Shown here: positions 15,801 through 25,641 of the stretch, piece after piece | Layout of the letters: every line of letters begins with the position of its first letter | Position numbering within the stretch: the first letter of the stretch is position 1 | Assembly: GCA_943324415.2 (NCBI GenBank) | Contig: CALPLN020000004.1 | Span: 1 to 29,499 of the forward strand | Direction of reading: 5' to 3' | Source: Sediminibacterium ginsengisoli | GTDB taxonomy: Bacteria > Bacteroidota > Bacteroidia > Chitinophagales > Chitinophagaceae | DNA: 29,499 nt | The notes under the pieces: generated by a model | Databases searched by the model: none | Seen by the model: the letters and a program-made list of their open reading frames with translations, nothing else | Told to the model about the DNA's origin: nothing | Program-made: the position numbers and the translations under genes

Positions 15801-18800
15801 GATGCTATTGCCTTACGCAATACGTTCTAATACAATTGCCTCTTTAGATTTAAAAGCACCATTGGCATCTCCTTCATTAACGGGAACACCAACTGCCCCA
15901 ACTGCATCTGCCGGAAATAGTTCTACTCAAATTGCTACAACTGCATTTGTTGCAGCAACTATTACAAATAATAGTACACCTGATGCAACGACTACTACAA
16001 AAGGTAAAATACAATTATCCAATGATTTAGGTGGAACTGCCGATGCCCCAACAGTAAACAGTGTAGGTGGATCAAGTTCATCAACAATACGAACAGCAGA
16101 AATTTTAGCCAATGCCGCTACTGCAAACAATACGCCAAATACAATTGTAAAAAGAGATGGTAGTGGTGATTTCACTGCAGGAACAATTACTGCTAATTTA
16201 GTAGGAACAGCTACAAATGTTACAGGCATTGTAACGGGAGTCAATGGAGGTACCGGAATTAACAATATTGGAAAGACAATTACTTTAGGGGGTAATATAA
16301 ATACGGGTGCGGCTTTAACCACAACCGGAACAACTGGAGGAGGGAATGCAGCAGACATCACTTTAAAAACAACTGCTGCTACAGAATTAATTTTACCAAC
16401 TACAGGTACATTGGCTACTTTGGCTGGTACTGAACAATTATCCAATAAAACGATCAATGGAATTACGCCAACTACTACAGCTAACGGATTTACATTAGCA
16501 GGTGGAACTGTTTCAAAAACATTAACAGTGAATAACAATGCGACTGTTAGTGGAACAAACACCGGTGATCAAACTATTTCTTTAACTGGAGATGTAACAG
16601 GAACTGGAACAGGTACTTTCTCTACCACCCTTACCAATAGCGGCGTGACAGCTGGATCTTATGGATCTGCTACTTTAGTGCCTACGATAACAGTGGATGC
16701 TAAAGGGCGTGTAACCAATGTGGCCAATACCACTATTTCAGGTGTTTCACCAGTGGGCTCTGCATTAGCTAGTGGAAAAATTATTGTAGGAAATGCATTG
16801 GGTGTGGCATCTGTTGTAGATATGAGTGGCGATGTCACTATTGATAATGTAGGTGTAACGACTATAGGGAATGATAAAATCACCACTAGTAAAATTGTAA
16901 ATTCAAATATAACTTATAGTAAAATACAGAATGTAACGACCGGAAAAATATTAGGAAGAACTTCTGTCGGAAATGGTATTGTAGAGGAAATTGCAACAAC
17001 GGGAACAGGTGATGTTGTAAGAGCAATTAGCCCAACATTTACAGGAGCACCTCAAGTACCAACACCCATTGTAAGTTCAAATAACCAAACAGTTGCAAAT
17101 ACAGAATTTGTAACAAGAGCAATAGGTAATATCTCTGCAAGTTCGGTTTCGGGGGTTCTACCAGGATCCAATGGAGGTACTGGTATCGACAACACAGGTA
17201 AGACCATTACATTGGGCGGCAATTTTGCAACGAGTGGTGCTAATAGTTTAATTTTTACAACAACAGGTGGAACGAATGTGACTGTTCCAACAAGTGGAAC
17301 ATTGGCAACCGTTGCTCAGTTAGATGCTATTCGTGGTGGAACTTTTTCTGGTGGACAAATTACAGGAATTGTTGCTGGTGCAAATGGAGGAACGGGAATC
17401 GATAACACAGGAAAAACCATTACACTTGGTGGCAATATGCTGACTGGTGCTGATTTTACTACCAAAGGCACTTTGGGGGACAATAGCAATGCAGCTTCTG
17501 TTACTTTAAAAACAACTGCAGTTACTGAATTGACCTTGCCAACTTCTGGCACTTTGGCTACTTTAAATGGTACAGAAACCTTTACCAATAAAACCATTAC
17601 TGCAGCTACCAATACCATTTCTGGTTTGACGAATTCAAATTTATCAGGTACTGCTGGAATTACTGATGCGAATTTAGCAACTATTTCTACCACAGGAAAA
17701 GTAGCTAACACTGCAACTACAGCGACCAATGTAAATACATTAAATGCGATCGTAGCAAGAGACGGTTCTGGTAATTTTGTTGCAGGAACGATTACAGCAG
17801 CTTTAGCCGGTAATGCAGCTACTGCTACTAAACTAGCAAGTACTCAAACTATTTATGGAAATAGTTTTGATGGTTCTGCAAGTTTAAGCCAAGTAATAGC
17901 ACCTACTTATGGTGGAACGGGGAATGCTTTTACAAAATTCACAGGGGCTACTAGTTCAGAAAAAACGTATACTTTACCTGATGCCAATACTACCATTTTA
18001 ACAACAGATGCATTGGTTACACCTGCACAAGGTGGAACAGGTGTAGCAGTTGCTGCGGCGAATACTATTTTCGCTGGTCCTGTATCTGGTATTGACGCTG
18101 CTCCTGCTTTTAGAGCATTAACTGGTGCAGATTTGCCAGCAGGAAGTGGTTTGTATATTGCCAATAGTACAACACAACAAACGAATTCAAATTTTAATAT
18201 TAGTGGAGCAGGTATTATAGCTGGAAATTTAACTGCAGGATCCATCATTAAAAAAGATGGTACTTCGGCACAATTTTTAAAAGCAGATGGATCTGTTGAT
18301 ACCAGAAGTTTTGCTACACTAACTGGTTCAGAAAGCTTGACAAATAAATCGGTCAATGGTGTTACACCAACTGCTGTGACAACTGGATTTACATTGGCTG
18401 GTGGTTTGACAAACAATAAAATATTAACGGTAGCTTCGGATGCCAATGTTGCAGGAACGAATACGGGTGATGTTGCATTGACTGGCCAAGATTATCTTTC
18501 TATTTCAAATCAAACCATTACTGCTGCTCCTGTAAATTTAGCTGGTGCCAACGCAACTGGTATTTTAGCAGCAGCAAGATTCCCTGCATTGACAGGTGAT
18601 ATCACAAATAGTGCAGGTGCTGTAGCAACAACTATCAGTGCAAATGCGGTTACCAATACAAAGATCGCGGACAATGCAGTCACATCCACTAAAGTCGCAG
18701 ACAATGCCATTAGCTCGGCAAAAATTGCAACTTCTGCAGTGACTTTAGATAAAATCGCATCCATTTCGGTACAAAAATTATTAGGTAATAAATCTGCTTC

Positions 18801-21800
18801 TGCAGCAGGTGCTCCAGGTGAAATTTCAATCGGGACTGGTTTAGCATTAGATGCAACAACTGGTATTTTATCCGCCAGTGGATCTGGTGGTACTGTAACA
18901 GGAACTGGAACTGCAGGACAACTGCCTTACTGGTCTACTGCTAGTGGCTTAGCGAGTAATCCTAATTTTACTTGGGATAATACCAATAAAATTGCAAAAA
19001 TCGGGGAAGGGGTGAATCATATAAATGTAGATGCTTATACAAATAGTTTGATGTCAAGTATGCCAGCGTTTAGTGTGATAGGAAGCCTTAACTCGTCAAC
19101 AGAACAAACTTTATTAAGATTAAAAAGAGGGCATAATCACGGTAGTTCCTATGCGGGCCAATTAGATTTTGTATCTACTGGAGGTGCAAGTAATTTAATG
19201 CGTGTAGACTTAAGATTAAATAATGCGAGTAATGACAATTACTACAATTTCATCACCTTAGAAAATCAAAATGGCAATCTAGGTATTAATAACATTGCTC
19301 CTACAGAAAAATTAGATGTTACAGGAAATATTCGTTTTAGTGGTGCACTAAAACCAAATAATCTCCCAGGAACTGCAGGACAATATTTAACAAGTCAGGG
19401 CGGATCTACTGCTCCAACATGGACCACGTTTAATGGCGTTACATCTATTGGATCTATTGCTTCAACTGCTACTGCTAATGGTGCAACAATTACATCTGGA
19501 GTTTTAAACTTAACTCCTGCTGATGCAACTATAGGTGGTGTATTAACCAATGGTGCACAATCAATTGGAGGTAATAAAAGATTTTTTGGATTGGTCACAT
19601 TGAATGATAATTTACAAGTTAATTTTTCAGGATCGGCAGGTGCTGGTATTGTATTTACAGGCGATGGAGATATGGTTGACAAAAATGATGGATATGGTAC
19701 TATGCGTTTTACAAATGGTATTAAAATAAATAACGGCAATGGAAGTGCAGGTACAACAACGAATATTACGTTGACAGGATCTGGGAATATCACCGCAGCA
19801 GGAACAATAGAGTCAGCTGAATTGAAATTAACAGGAGGTACGCCTGGATTGGGAAAAGTACTTACTTCTGACGCAAATGGTCTAGCATCTTGGACTACAC
19901 CATCCACTGGTATTGGGGGTTCTGGTACTGCAAGTTATATTCCTAAATTCAATGCAGCTACAACAGTATTAGGGAATAGTAATTTATATGATGATGGTAC
20001 AAGTTTATTCGTTAATTCAACCACAGGGTCTGGCGGGAATAAATTAGTGGTGAATTCTGGAGCAAGATTATTGCCAACGTCTACTGCAGGCGCAACTACA
20101 CAAACTGGTGGTGCGTTTAGAATTAGCAATACAAGTAATGATGTAATGGATATGGGAGCTGGAGTCAATAATGGCTGGATCCAAGTTACAGATAAATTAA
20201 ATTTAGCTTCTTCATACTCCTTACAATTAAATCCCAATGGGGGTAATGTTGGAATTGGTTTAACCACTGCGCCAACAAGTAAACTACATGTAAATGGAGA
20301 TATAGCAGCAACTACTTTCAATAATTTAGTAGTTAAAGCAAACGGAACCAATGTGGTATTAGGAACTGGTAATGTGTTAACTAGTTTAACCTCTGGTACA
20401 AACAACGTTGCAGTTGGTCAATATGCGTTAAATTTTTTAGATGCAGGATCAGAGAATTTAGGACTTGGATTTAAAGCAATGTACAATACAAGAGGAAGTA
20501 ATAACGTAGCGCTTGGACATAATACACTTTGGACAAATAATACAGGAAATAACAATACTGCAATCGGACATACGGCTGGTTATGCAAATACAGGATCTAA
20601 TAATACCTTTTTAGGCTATAATGCAAATTCATCTGGTTCAATTACCAATGCAACTGCAATAGGTAATGGAGCTACAGTTACTGTAGACAATACAATTCAA
20701 TTAGGTAATGTATCAGTAGTAAATGTTAAAACATCTGGTACTATTACTGCAGGGGATGTGACTTATCCTAAGTTACATAATAGTATAGCCAATCAAGTAT
20801 TATCAATTAATGCTTCAGGAGTTGCTTCATGGGGTAATGCAAGTGCTGCTACATTGACTGGTGGTACAGCAGGATCTATGCCTTATCAATCAAGTACGAG
20901 TATAACTTCTTTCACAGCTGCGGGTACAAGTGGACAGATATTAAGTTCAACAGGAACGACTGCTCCAGCATGGATTTCAACCTTACCAATTGCAAATGGT
21001 GGTACAGGGTCTGCTACTCAAAACTTTGTAGACTTAACCACTGCGCAAACAATTGCAGGTAGTAAAACTTTTTCAAGTGATATCTTAATGGGTTCTGCAA
21101 GAATTGGCTTGGGTGGAGGCACTGGCGGATCTGGTGGTAGAAATATTGCAATGGGTATAAGTGCATTAGCCGCAAATACGAGTGGTCAATGGAATGTTGC
21201 ATTAGGCGCTTATAATTTACAAGCAAGTGTTACCGCATCTAATAACGTGGCAGTGGGTAATGAAGTAATGGGGATTAGTGCACCTGGTAATGACAATACG
21301 GGAGTTGGTAATAGAGCATTATATTACAATACAGGTGCAAATAATACTGCTATTGGAAGTGGTACATTAAATTCAAATACAAGTGGAGCTGGTAACACTG
21401 CTCTGGGGGCATCTTCCGGTGCTATCATTACTACAGGTACTAATAACACATTTATCGGTAAAGATGCAAATGCGAATCTTTTATCAAGAACCAATGCAAC
21501 AGCTTTAGGTTTTGGTGCAATTGTGACATCTGATAATGCAATACAATTAGGTAATTCAGCAGTTACTGAAGTAAAGACAAGCGGCGCATTTAATGCACCA
21601 GTATATTCTTCAACACCTATTGCATTAACTGCAGGTGCAACGATTACTTGGACGCCGTTATCTGGATTAAATGCAAGTGTCACTTTAGGTGCGAATAGTA
21701 CTTTGGCATTTGGAGCGACACCTCCAGTGGGATCTAGCGGTACTTTAGTTGTAACACAACCTGCTTCTGGTGGCCCATATACATTAGCATTACCAACTGC

Positions 21801-23589
21801 GGGTACACATAAAGTGTTGGGATCTTCATTAGGAATAAATTTATCGACTGCGGCAAATGCAAAAGACATTGTAAGTTTCTATTACGATGGTACCAATTAT
21901 TATTGGAATGTTGGATTAGGATACGGCGTTGCACAAAGTTTTTCTGCAAGTTCAATAGCAGGAGGTAGTGCTGGTAAAGTTTTATATCAGTCTGCTACAG
22001 GAACAACTGCATTTACAGAAGTTGGAACTGCAGGACAAATTTTAACATCAACTGGAACAACTGCTCCAGCATGGGTTGCAACATTACCTATTGCAAATGG
22101 TGGTACAGGTTCTGCTACTCAAAACTTTATTGACTTAACTGCTGCACAAACCATTGCAGGAGTTAAAACATTTAGTTCTAGCATTATATCTAATTCCGTA
22201 ACCATTGGAAAAGGTGCTGGACAAGGAAGTGAAAATATTGCGGTCGGAGCTACTGCATTAGGAACAGGTACCGGTGGAAGAAATACAGCAGTTGGTGTTA
22301 ATGCAATGTCTGGTTTTAGTGGTACAGGTTTTAATAATAACACAAGTGTTGGTTATGCAAATTTATCGGGTTTGACAACCGGCTATGGGAATACCTCAAT
22401 GGGTGCAGAGGCAATGGCTTCAGTTGGAACGAGTGGTGAAAATACGGCAATTGGAAATCAAACATTAAGATCTGCTACTTCATCATATAATACTGTATTA
22501 GGTGCAACTGCTGGTAATGCAATTACAACAGGCTCAGGCAATACTATTATTGGAAGAGGGGCAGATGTAAGTGCTGGAACATTAAGTAATGCTACAGCAA
22601 TTGGATATGGTGCTGTAACCTCTGCTGATAATACTATGCAATTAGGTAATACTAGTTTAGCCAATGTTAAAACAAGTGGAACTATCACTGCAGGAGCAAT
22701 CACTTATCCGAATGTTGCGGGAACAAATGGATATGTGTTAACTACCAATGGATCAAATACCGCTTCATGGACTGCCCCTTCTGGTGTTGATTTAACAACG
22801 GCTCAAACCATTGGTGGAGTAAAAACTTTTTCTGCAGCTTCAACAGTCGTCAATAATAACCTAACAGTGAATGCAGCAGGCGCATCTGGTCAAGGCATTA
22901 TTTTGTCAGATGACGGAGATATCGTTGATAACAACGATGGGTCAGCTACTTTTAGATTTACTGCTGGTGTTAAAATAAATAATGGCAATAAAACTGCAGG
23001 CACGACTACCGCTATTACGCTAGCGAATAATGGAAATATCACTACTACTGGTAGTTTGACTGCTGCTGGAAATATCAATGCTGCTGGTATTAAACTAACA
23101 ACGGGTGCGGCGAATGGGTATATATTAACATCTTCAGCAGATGGTACAGCAAGTTGGGCGGCATCTAGTTCAACTATTTCTGGTGGAACGCTTAATGCGC
23201 TTCCAAAATATTCATCAGCAACCGCAATTACCCCAAGTGCAATCACTGATGATGGCACAACTGTATCATTAGCAAGTACACGTACTTTGACTGGTGCAAA
23301 TGCAGCAGTGAATGAAAAAACAGCTGCTTATCAATTGGTGCAAGGTGACAATGGAAAAGTAATTACGATGAATAGTGCTTCTGCAATTACATTAACCATT
23401 CCATCAGGTTTGACAGCTGGATTTAACTGTATGATCATTCAATATGGTGCAGGTACAGTGACCATTGCAGGTTCTGGTGTGACTATTGTTAACCGATCAA
23501 ACTATTCAAAAACCGGAGGACAGTATGCAATAGTAACTATTGTAAGCCCAGTTGCGAATACGTTTATCACAGGTGGAGATATGCAATAA
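12871..23589 (+). CDS. Giant secreted tail-fibre/adhesin-like protein 1 (3572 aa)
   Basis: The signal peptide spans 1-22 (ends FASAQ). Residues ~23-150 are the Bacteroidota N-terminal fibre domain (GILFQAVARDANGNA ... LWSVPYALFASRS). Residues ~244-994 are a stalk of 26- and 37-residue repeats. At ~996-1031 is a phage-tail-fibre motif (APLASPSLTGTPTAPTA ... STQIATTAFV). Long beta-rich tail-fibre modules follow, with recurring NGGTGIDNTGKTITLGGN and LPTSGTLATL. Three YadA-head-like blocks (NNTAIG/NVALG repeats) lie at ~2507-2629, 2754-2908 and 3119-3276. The C-terminus (~3481-3572) resembles phage fibre tips. I see no T9SS sorting domain, YadA anchor or S74 chaperone. Only one Cys is apparent in the mature chain. 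The protein is probably a trimeric surface fibre used in attachment. Its stop overlaps the next gene's ATG. Its size and repeats make assembly errors possible. Confidence 0.85.
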   Translation: MFKQFHLGLLICFIAFSNFASAQLTPDGILFQAVARDANGNAAATRNIYAKVAILKGSASGTVAYAESFKVVSSNDGIFTLVIGKGTRTAGATGLPAIDWDADYYFVNIKIAIEPTIPTPGWTPDAEYQDMGTSQLWSVPYALFASRSQIADSAMSISTIVPGSKGGTGINNDGKTITLAQNLNFKGVGDISITTTGASNISLPLTGLLANTQYVSDRFATDTVSLSNRINAINLSATNTTALKLNISDTASMLNPYLRKLDTASLSNRINIKLDSAQIPGIIAPYLVAIAGVKYADTAAMLLPYAIRSNTINAINTKVNIADTALMLSNRFARDTASLSSRIDFNALSIIDSATALNVRKVNIADTASMLLPYAIRSNTEASIDAEKLRATSAEDLKVNIADTTAMLSSFYNKTAADARLNLKNNVTDTASMLLPYAIRSNTEASINAEKTRAIAAENLRVKYTDTASMLSTYAIRANTEASIDTKVNTTDTAGMLLPYAIRSNTEASIDTKVNITDTTGMLLPYAIRSNTETSINAEKTRAIAAENLRVKYTDTATMLSTYAIRSNTETSINAEKTRAIAAENLKVNIADTAGMLLPYAIRSNTEASIDLKVNIADTASMLSSYYNKTGTDARLNLKTNNSDTSAMLLPYAIRSNTIASINAEKTRAIAAENLKVNITDTAGMLLPYAIRSNTEASVDLKVNIADTASMLSSYYNKTGTDARLNLKTNITDTSAMLLPYAIRSNTVASINAEKTRAIAAENLKVNISDTTVMLSPYAIRSNTEASIDTKVNIADTVAMLSPYAIRSNTEASIDTKVNIADTAGMLLPYAIRSNTEASINAEKTRAIAAENLRVKYTDSASMLLPYAIRSNTEASINTKVNISDTVAMLSPYAIRSNTEASIDTKVNITDTVAMLSPYAIRSNTEASINAEKTRAIAAENLRVKYTDSASMLLPYAIRLNTEASINTKVNIADTALMLLPYAIRSNTIASLDLKAPLASPSLTGTPTAPTASAGNSSTQIATTAFVAATITNNSTPDATTTTKGKIQLSNDLGGTADAPTVNSVGGSSSSTIRTAEILANAATANNTPNTIVKRDGSGDFTAGTITANLVGTATNVTGIVTGVNGGTGINNIGKTITLGGNINTGAALTTTGTTGGGNAADITLKTTAATELILPTTGTLATLAGTEQLSNKTINGITPTTTANGFTLAGGTVSKTLTVNNNATVSGTNTGDQTISLTGDVTGTGTGTFSTTLTNSGVTAGSYGSATLVPTITVDAKGRVTNVANTTISGVSPVGSALASGKIIVGNALGVASVVDMSGDVTIDNVGVTTIGNDKITTSKIVNSNITYSKIQNVTTGKILGRTSVGNGIVEEIATTGTGDVVRAISPTFTGAPQVPTPIVSSNNQTVANTEFVTRAIGNISASSVSGVLPGSNGGTGIDNTGKTITLGGNFATSGANSLIFTTTGGTNVTVPTSGTLATVAQLDAIRGGTFSGGQITGIVAGANGGTGIDNTGKTITLGGNMLTGADFTTKGTLGDNSNAASVTLKTTAVTELTLPTSGTLATLNGTETFTNKTITAATNTISGLTNSNLSGTAGITDANLATISTTGKVANTATTATNVNTLNAIVARDGSGNFVAGTITAALAGNAATATKLASTQTIYGNSFDGSASLSQVIAPTYGGTGNAFTKFTGATSSEKTYTLPDANTTILTTDALVTPAQGGTGVAVAAANTIFAGPVSGIDAAPAFRALTGADLPAGSGLYIANSTTQQTNSNFNISGAGIIAGNLTAGSIIKKDGTSAQFLKADGSVDTRSFATLTGSESLTNKSVNGVTPTAVTTGFTLAGGLTNNKILTVASDANVAGTNTGDVALTGQDYLSISNQTITAAPVNLAGANATGILAAARFPALTGDITNSAGAVATTISANAVTNTKIADNAVTSTKVADNAISSAKIATSAVTLDKIASISVQKLLGNKSASAAGAPGEISIGTGLALDATTGILSASGSGGTVTGTGTAGQLPYWSTASGLASNPNFTWDNTNKIAKIGEGVNHINVDAYTNSLMSSMPAFSVIGSLNSSTEQTLLRLKRGHNHGSSYAGQLDFVSTGGASNLMRVDLRLNNASNDNYYNFITLENQNGNLGINNIAPTEKLDVTGNIRFSGALKPNNLPGTAGQYLTSQGGSTAPTWTTFNGVTSIGSIASTATANGATITSGVLNLTPADATIGGVLTNGAQSIGGNKRFFGLVTLNDNLQVNFSGSAGAGIVFTGDGDMVDKNDGYGTMRFTNGIKINNGNGSAGTTTNITLTGSGNITAAGTIESAELKLTGGTPGLGKVLTSDANGLASWTTPSTGIGGSGTASYIPKFNAATTVLGNSNLYDDGTSLFVNSTTGSGGNKLVVNSGARLLPTSTAGATTQTGGAFRISNTSNDVMDMGAGVNNGWIQVTDKLNLASSYSLQLNPNGGNVGIGLTTAPTSKLHVNGDIAATTFNNLVVKANGTNVVLGTGNVLTSLTSGTNNVAVGQYALNFLDAGSENLGLGFKAMYNTRGSNNVALGHNTLWTNNTGNNNTAIGHTAGYANTGSNNTFLGYNANSSGSITNATAIGNGATVTVDNTIQLGNVSVVNVKTSGTITAGDVTYPKLHNSIANQVLSINASGVASWGNASAATLTGGTAGSMPYQSSTSITSFTAAGTSGQILSSTGTTAPAWISTLPIANGGTGSATQNFVDLTTAQTIAGSKTFSSDILMGSARIGLGGGTGGSGGRNIAMGISALAANTSGQWNVALGAYNLQASVTASNNVAVGNEVMGISAPGNDNTGVGNRALYYNTGANNTAIGSGTLNSNTSGAGNTALGASSGAIITTGTNNTFIGKDANANLLSRTNATALGFGAIVTSDNAIQLGNSAVTEVKTSGAFNAPVYSSTPIALTAGATITWTPLSGLNASVTLGANSTLAFGATPPVGSSGTLVVTQPASGGPYTLALPTAGTHKVLGSSLGINLSTAANAKDIVSFYYDGTNYYWNVGLGYGVAQSFSASSIAGGSAGKVLYQSATGTTAFTEVGTAGQILTSTGTTAPAWVATLPIANGGTGSATQNFIDLTAAQTIAGVKTFSSSIISNSVTIGKGAGQGSENIAVGATALGTGTGGRNTAVGVNAMSGFSGTGFNNNTSVGYANLSGLTTGYGNTSMGAEAMASVGTSGENTAIGNQTLRSATSSYNTVLGATAGNAITTGSGNTIIGRGADVSAGTLSNATAIGYGAVTSADNTMQLGNTSLANVKTSGTITAGAITYPNVAGTNGYVLTTNGSNTASWTAPSGVDLTTAQTIGGVKTFSAASTVVNNNLTVNAAGASGQGIILSDDGDIVDNNDGSATFRFTAGVKINNGNKTAGTTTAITLANNGNITTTGSLTAAGNINAAGIKLTTGAANGYILTSSADGTASWAASSSTISGGTLNALPKYSSATAITPSAITDDGTTVSLASTRTLTGANAAVNEKTAAYQLVQGDNGKVITMNSASAITLTIPSGLTAGFNCMIIQYGAGTVTIAGSGVTIVNRSNYSKTGGQYAIVTIVSPVANTFITGGDMQ
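13600..15850 (+). repeat. Coding stalk repeats of fibre 1
   Basis: About 2.2 kb of in-frame repeats built on KVNIADTAxMLLPYAIRSNT. The short form is 26 residues. A longer 37-residue form adds 11 residues of the type NAEKTRAIAAENL. The 11-residue increment equals a hendecad, so helical coiled-coil phase would be kept. A variant with SSYYNKTGTDARLNLKTN occurs at ~14740-14800 and ~15000-15060. Copies are highly similar at DNA level, so unequal recombination and length variation are expected. Confidence 0.85.
20391..20756 (+). repeat. YadA-head-like repeat block 1 in fibre 1
   Basis: Short repeats of the form NNVALGHxxL/NNTAIGHxAG (SGTNNVAVGQYAL, GNNNTAIGHTAGY, GSNNTFLGYNA) end with NATAIGNGATVTVDNTIQLG. 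This is the pattern of left-handed beta-roll heads of trimeric adhesins. Confidence 0.8.
21131..21593 (+). repeat. YadA-head-like repeat block 2 in fibre 1
   Basis: Repeats GRNIAMGISAL, WNVALGAYNL, NNVAVGNEVM, NNTAIGSGTL and GNTALGASSG end with NATALGFGAIVTSDNAIQLG. The preceding module (ILSSTGTTAPAWISTLPIAN, about 20930-21060) is duplicated before block 3. Confidence 0.8.
22227..22697 (+). repeat. YadA-head-like repeat block 3 in fibre 1
   Basis: Repeats SENIAVGATAL, RNTAVGVNAM, NNNTSVGYANL, ENTAIGNQTL and YNTVLGATAG end with NATAIGYGAVTSADNTMQLG. Together with its leader module (22026-22160) it looks like an internal duplication of block 2 with leader. Confidence 0.8.
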
Positions 23590-25631
23590 TGAAGGGAAAA
23601 ATGAAATATTATATAGTTGTCTTATTTTGTGTACTTACCTGTGGAATTGCATCTGCACAATTCTTCTCGTCACCTTATCAAGGCACTAATTTTTTGGGTA
23701 AAAATTTAAACAATGCTTTGGATTTTGATGGAGTGGATGATTGCGTGATTACTACACTCGATGTAAATTATACTGTATTGCCTATCACCACATGGGAGGC
23801 TTGGGTGTATCCTACAGCAAGTGATGGCACTTGGCGAACCATTTTTGGAATAGAGGATGGCGGCTGGGATAGAAATGTTTTTGTGAATGGGGGATATTTT
23901 TATGCAGGTTTTGGGAATGGCGGCTGGCAGATTACACCCGTTAATATGAATGAATGGCAACACGTTGCTGTAGTGTACAACGAAGCAAGCGGAAGTATGA
24001 AATTTTATAAAAACGGAGTTGCTTTTACGTATTCGACTAGTATAGGTCAACCTGCATCTGCCCAAAAATTTGCTATTGGATCGTCACAGCAAAATGGTCC
24101 CAATCAATTTTTTAAAGGAAAAATTTCCGAAGTTCGTGTTTGGAATTTGGAAAGAACTCAGGCACAAATTCAGGCAAGCATGAATACCGAATTAACGGGA
24201 GAAGAATCAGGGCTAGTTGCTTATTATCCTTTCAAACAAGGGGTTCCAAATCAATCAAACAATACCACTGTCTTATATGATGAAGTAGGAACCTACAATG
24301 GCACCATTACTAATTTTGCCAATTCTGGCAACAATAGCAATTTTACATTTGGCAGAATTCAGTCACGTATTCCTAGTAATAATTTGGTGATGCATATCAA
24401 TCCAGCATGGAGAAGATCTTATGCAAGTTCAGGGACGACGCTAAATGACTTGACTGAAAATGGGAATAGTATGACCTTATTAAACAGTCCAACATTTGCA
24501 ACATCCAATGGAGGAGTTATTAGTTTAAATGGAAGTACGCAATCTATCCAATCTGTAAACAATGCACCTATTACTGGAACAAATAAGAGAACCGTCGCTA
24601 TGTGGATTTATCCCAGATCCATCACTAGTTATACAGGGAATAGTATTTTTTCAACAGGAACCAATGCAAACAATACGGGAATGTATGGCATGTTTGCCAA
24701 TGGTGACGGCACCAATAATTTAAGTTTTTGGGGGCACTACAGTGATTATTATTCTACAGGTTTACAAATCAAAATGAATGATTGGAATTTTATAGCAACT
24801 ACTTACAATGGCAATGGTATAATCAAATTACATGTAAACGGAGCCACTGAATCATCTAGCAGGAACGTAAATACGAATGCGACTAAGATCGATTTGTTTT
24901 TAAAAACAAATGGAAATTTTGGAGAATTGATGATATACAATCGCGATCTTTCTGCTAGTGATTTAGATTATATATACAATCGAACAAAGAATAAATATAC
25001 CCCAGATGGTAAAACATCTTTAACTGCTGGCTCAAGTGCATATCAGATAAAACAAGATTATCCTAATTCCACAGATGGATTATATTGGATTAAAAATGTG
25101 AATATCAATTCGGGGACACCTTTCCAAATTTATGCAGATATGACCACCGACGGAGGAGGATGGACATTGTTGATGGCCAATGTAGGTAATGCAGGTTGGA
25201 CTTATGCGAATGCTATTTTAAGAGATCCTACTTTACCTTCTTTAACAACTAATTATTCTATTGTACAATACGGCGATTATATTAAAAAAAGCAGTTCAGG
25301 ATTTCAATATATGATTGAAGCCGACGCAAGGAATAGATGGGGTGGTATCTGGACAGCCAATGAGGCATATACATTTGCTGCAACTGTCAACACACAAACT
25401 AATATTACTAGAAATATAACTTGGGATACATATGCGTATGATTTAACCAATTCTAATTCAATACAGCCTAGAATGCCTTGGCGAACAACTGTCAATTCAG
25501 CTTTTTTAACGACGGATAATGGAGAGGGTAATTGGTGGGGAACCTTAGTTACAAATAATGGATATACTACAGCCCCATGGATTGATCTGTCAATGCCAAC
25601 CCCTTCTAAAATTTATTATTGGGTAAGATAA
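23589..25631 (+). CDS. Secreted LamG-LamG-fibrinogen-like protein
   Basis: A 680-aa protein with signal peptide ~1-23 (ends GIASAQ). It has two concanavalin-A/LamG-like jelly-roll domains: ~41-210, starting ALDFDGVDDCV and containing WQHVAVVYNEASGSMKFYKN, and ~265-471, containing WNFIATTYNGNGIIKLHVNG. A C-terminal fibrinogen-like domain (~478-680) has PFQIYADMTTDGGGWTLL and the typical ending IYYWVR. Such domains usually bind glycans or other surface ligands. It has no T9SS sorting domain. The ATG overlaps the stop of the giant fibre (TAATG), so synthesis is coupled. An alternative ATG at 23601, preceded by AAGGGAAAA, would trim four residues. It probably acts with the fibre as tip, cap or ligand-binding subunit, which is an inference from coupling. 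Confidence 0.85.
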   Translation: MKGKMKYYIVVLFCVLTCGIASAQFFSSPYQGTNFLGKNLNNALDFDGVDDCVITTLDVNYTVLPITTWEAWVYPTASDGTWRTIFGIEDGGWDRNVFVNGGYFYAGFGNGGWQITPVNMNEWQHVAVVYNEASGSMKFYKNGVAFTYSTSIGQPASAQKFAIGSSQQNGPNQFFKGKISEVRVWNLERTQAQIQASMNTELTGEESGLVAYYPFKQGVPNQSNNTTVLYDEVGTYNGTITNFANSGNNSNFTFGRIQSRIPSNNLVMHINPAWRRSYASSGTTLNDLTENGNSMTLLNSPTFATSNGGVISLNGSTQSIQSVNNAPITGTNKRTVAMWIYPRSITSYTGNSIFSTGTNANNTGMYGMFANGDGTNNLSFWGHYSDYYSTGLQIKMNDWNFIATTYNGNGIIKLHVNGATESSSRNVNTNATKIDLFLKTNGNFGELMIYNRDLSASDLDYIYNRTKNKYTPDGKTSLTAGSSAYQIKQDYPNSTDGLYWIKNVNINSGTPFQIYADMTTDGGGWTLLMANVGNAGWTYANAILRDPTLPSLTTNYSIVQYGDYIKKSSSGFQYMIEADARNRWGGIWTANEAYTFAATVNTQTNITRNITWDTYAYDLTNSNSIQPRMPWRTTVNSAFLTTDNGEGNWWGTLVTNNGYTTAPWIDLSMPTPSKIYYWVR

Positions 25632-25641
25632 AATTTATACT

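Noticed and set aside
14000..15850. Regular DNA repeats that might suggest a CRISPR array
   Set aside because: The repeats have 78-111 bp periods, stay in frame and encode a protein repeat. There are no unique spacers of constant length and no cas genes.
13314..23258. Many long minus-strand open frames inside the giant fibre gene
   Set aside because: They are antisense shadows of the Ala/Thr/Gly/Asn-rich coding repeats, with low-complexity Val/Pro/Ala products, no start context and no homology I can recognise.
12871..23589. Prophage tail-fibre gene
   Set aside because: Tail-fibre motifs are real, but the protein has a Sec signal peptide and a Bacteroidota N-terminal domain, and no phage structural, lysis or integrase gene is nearby.
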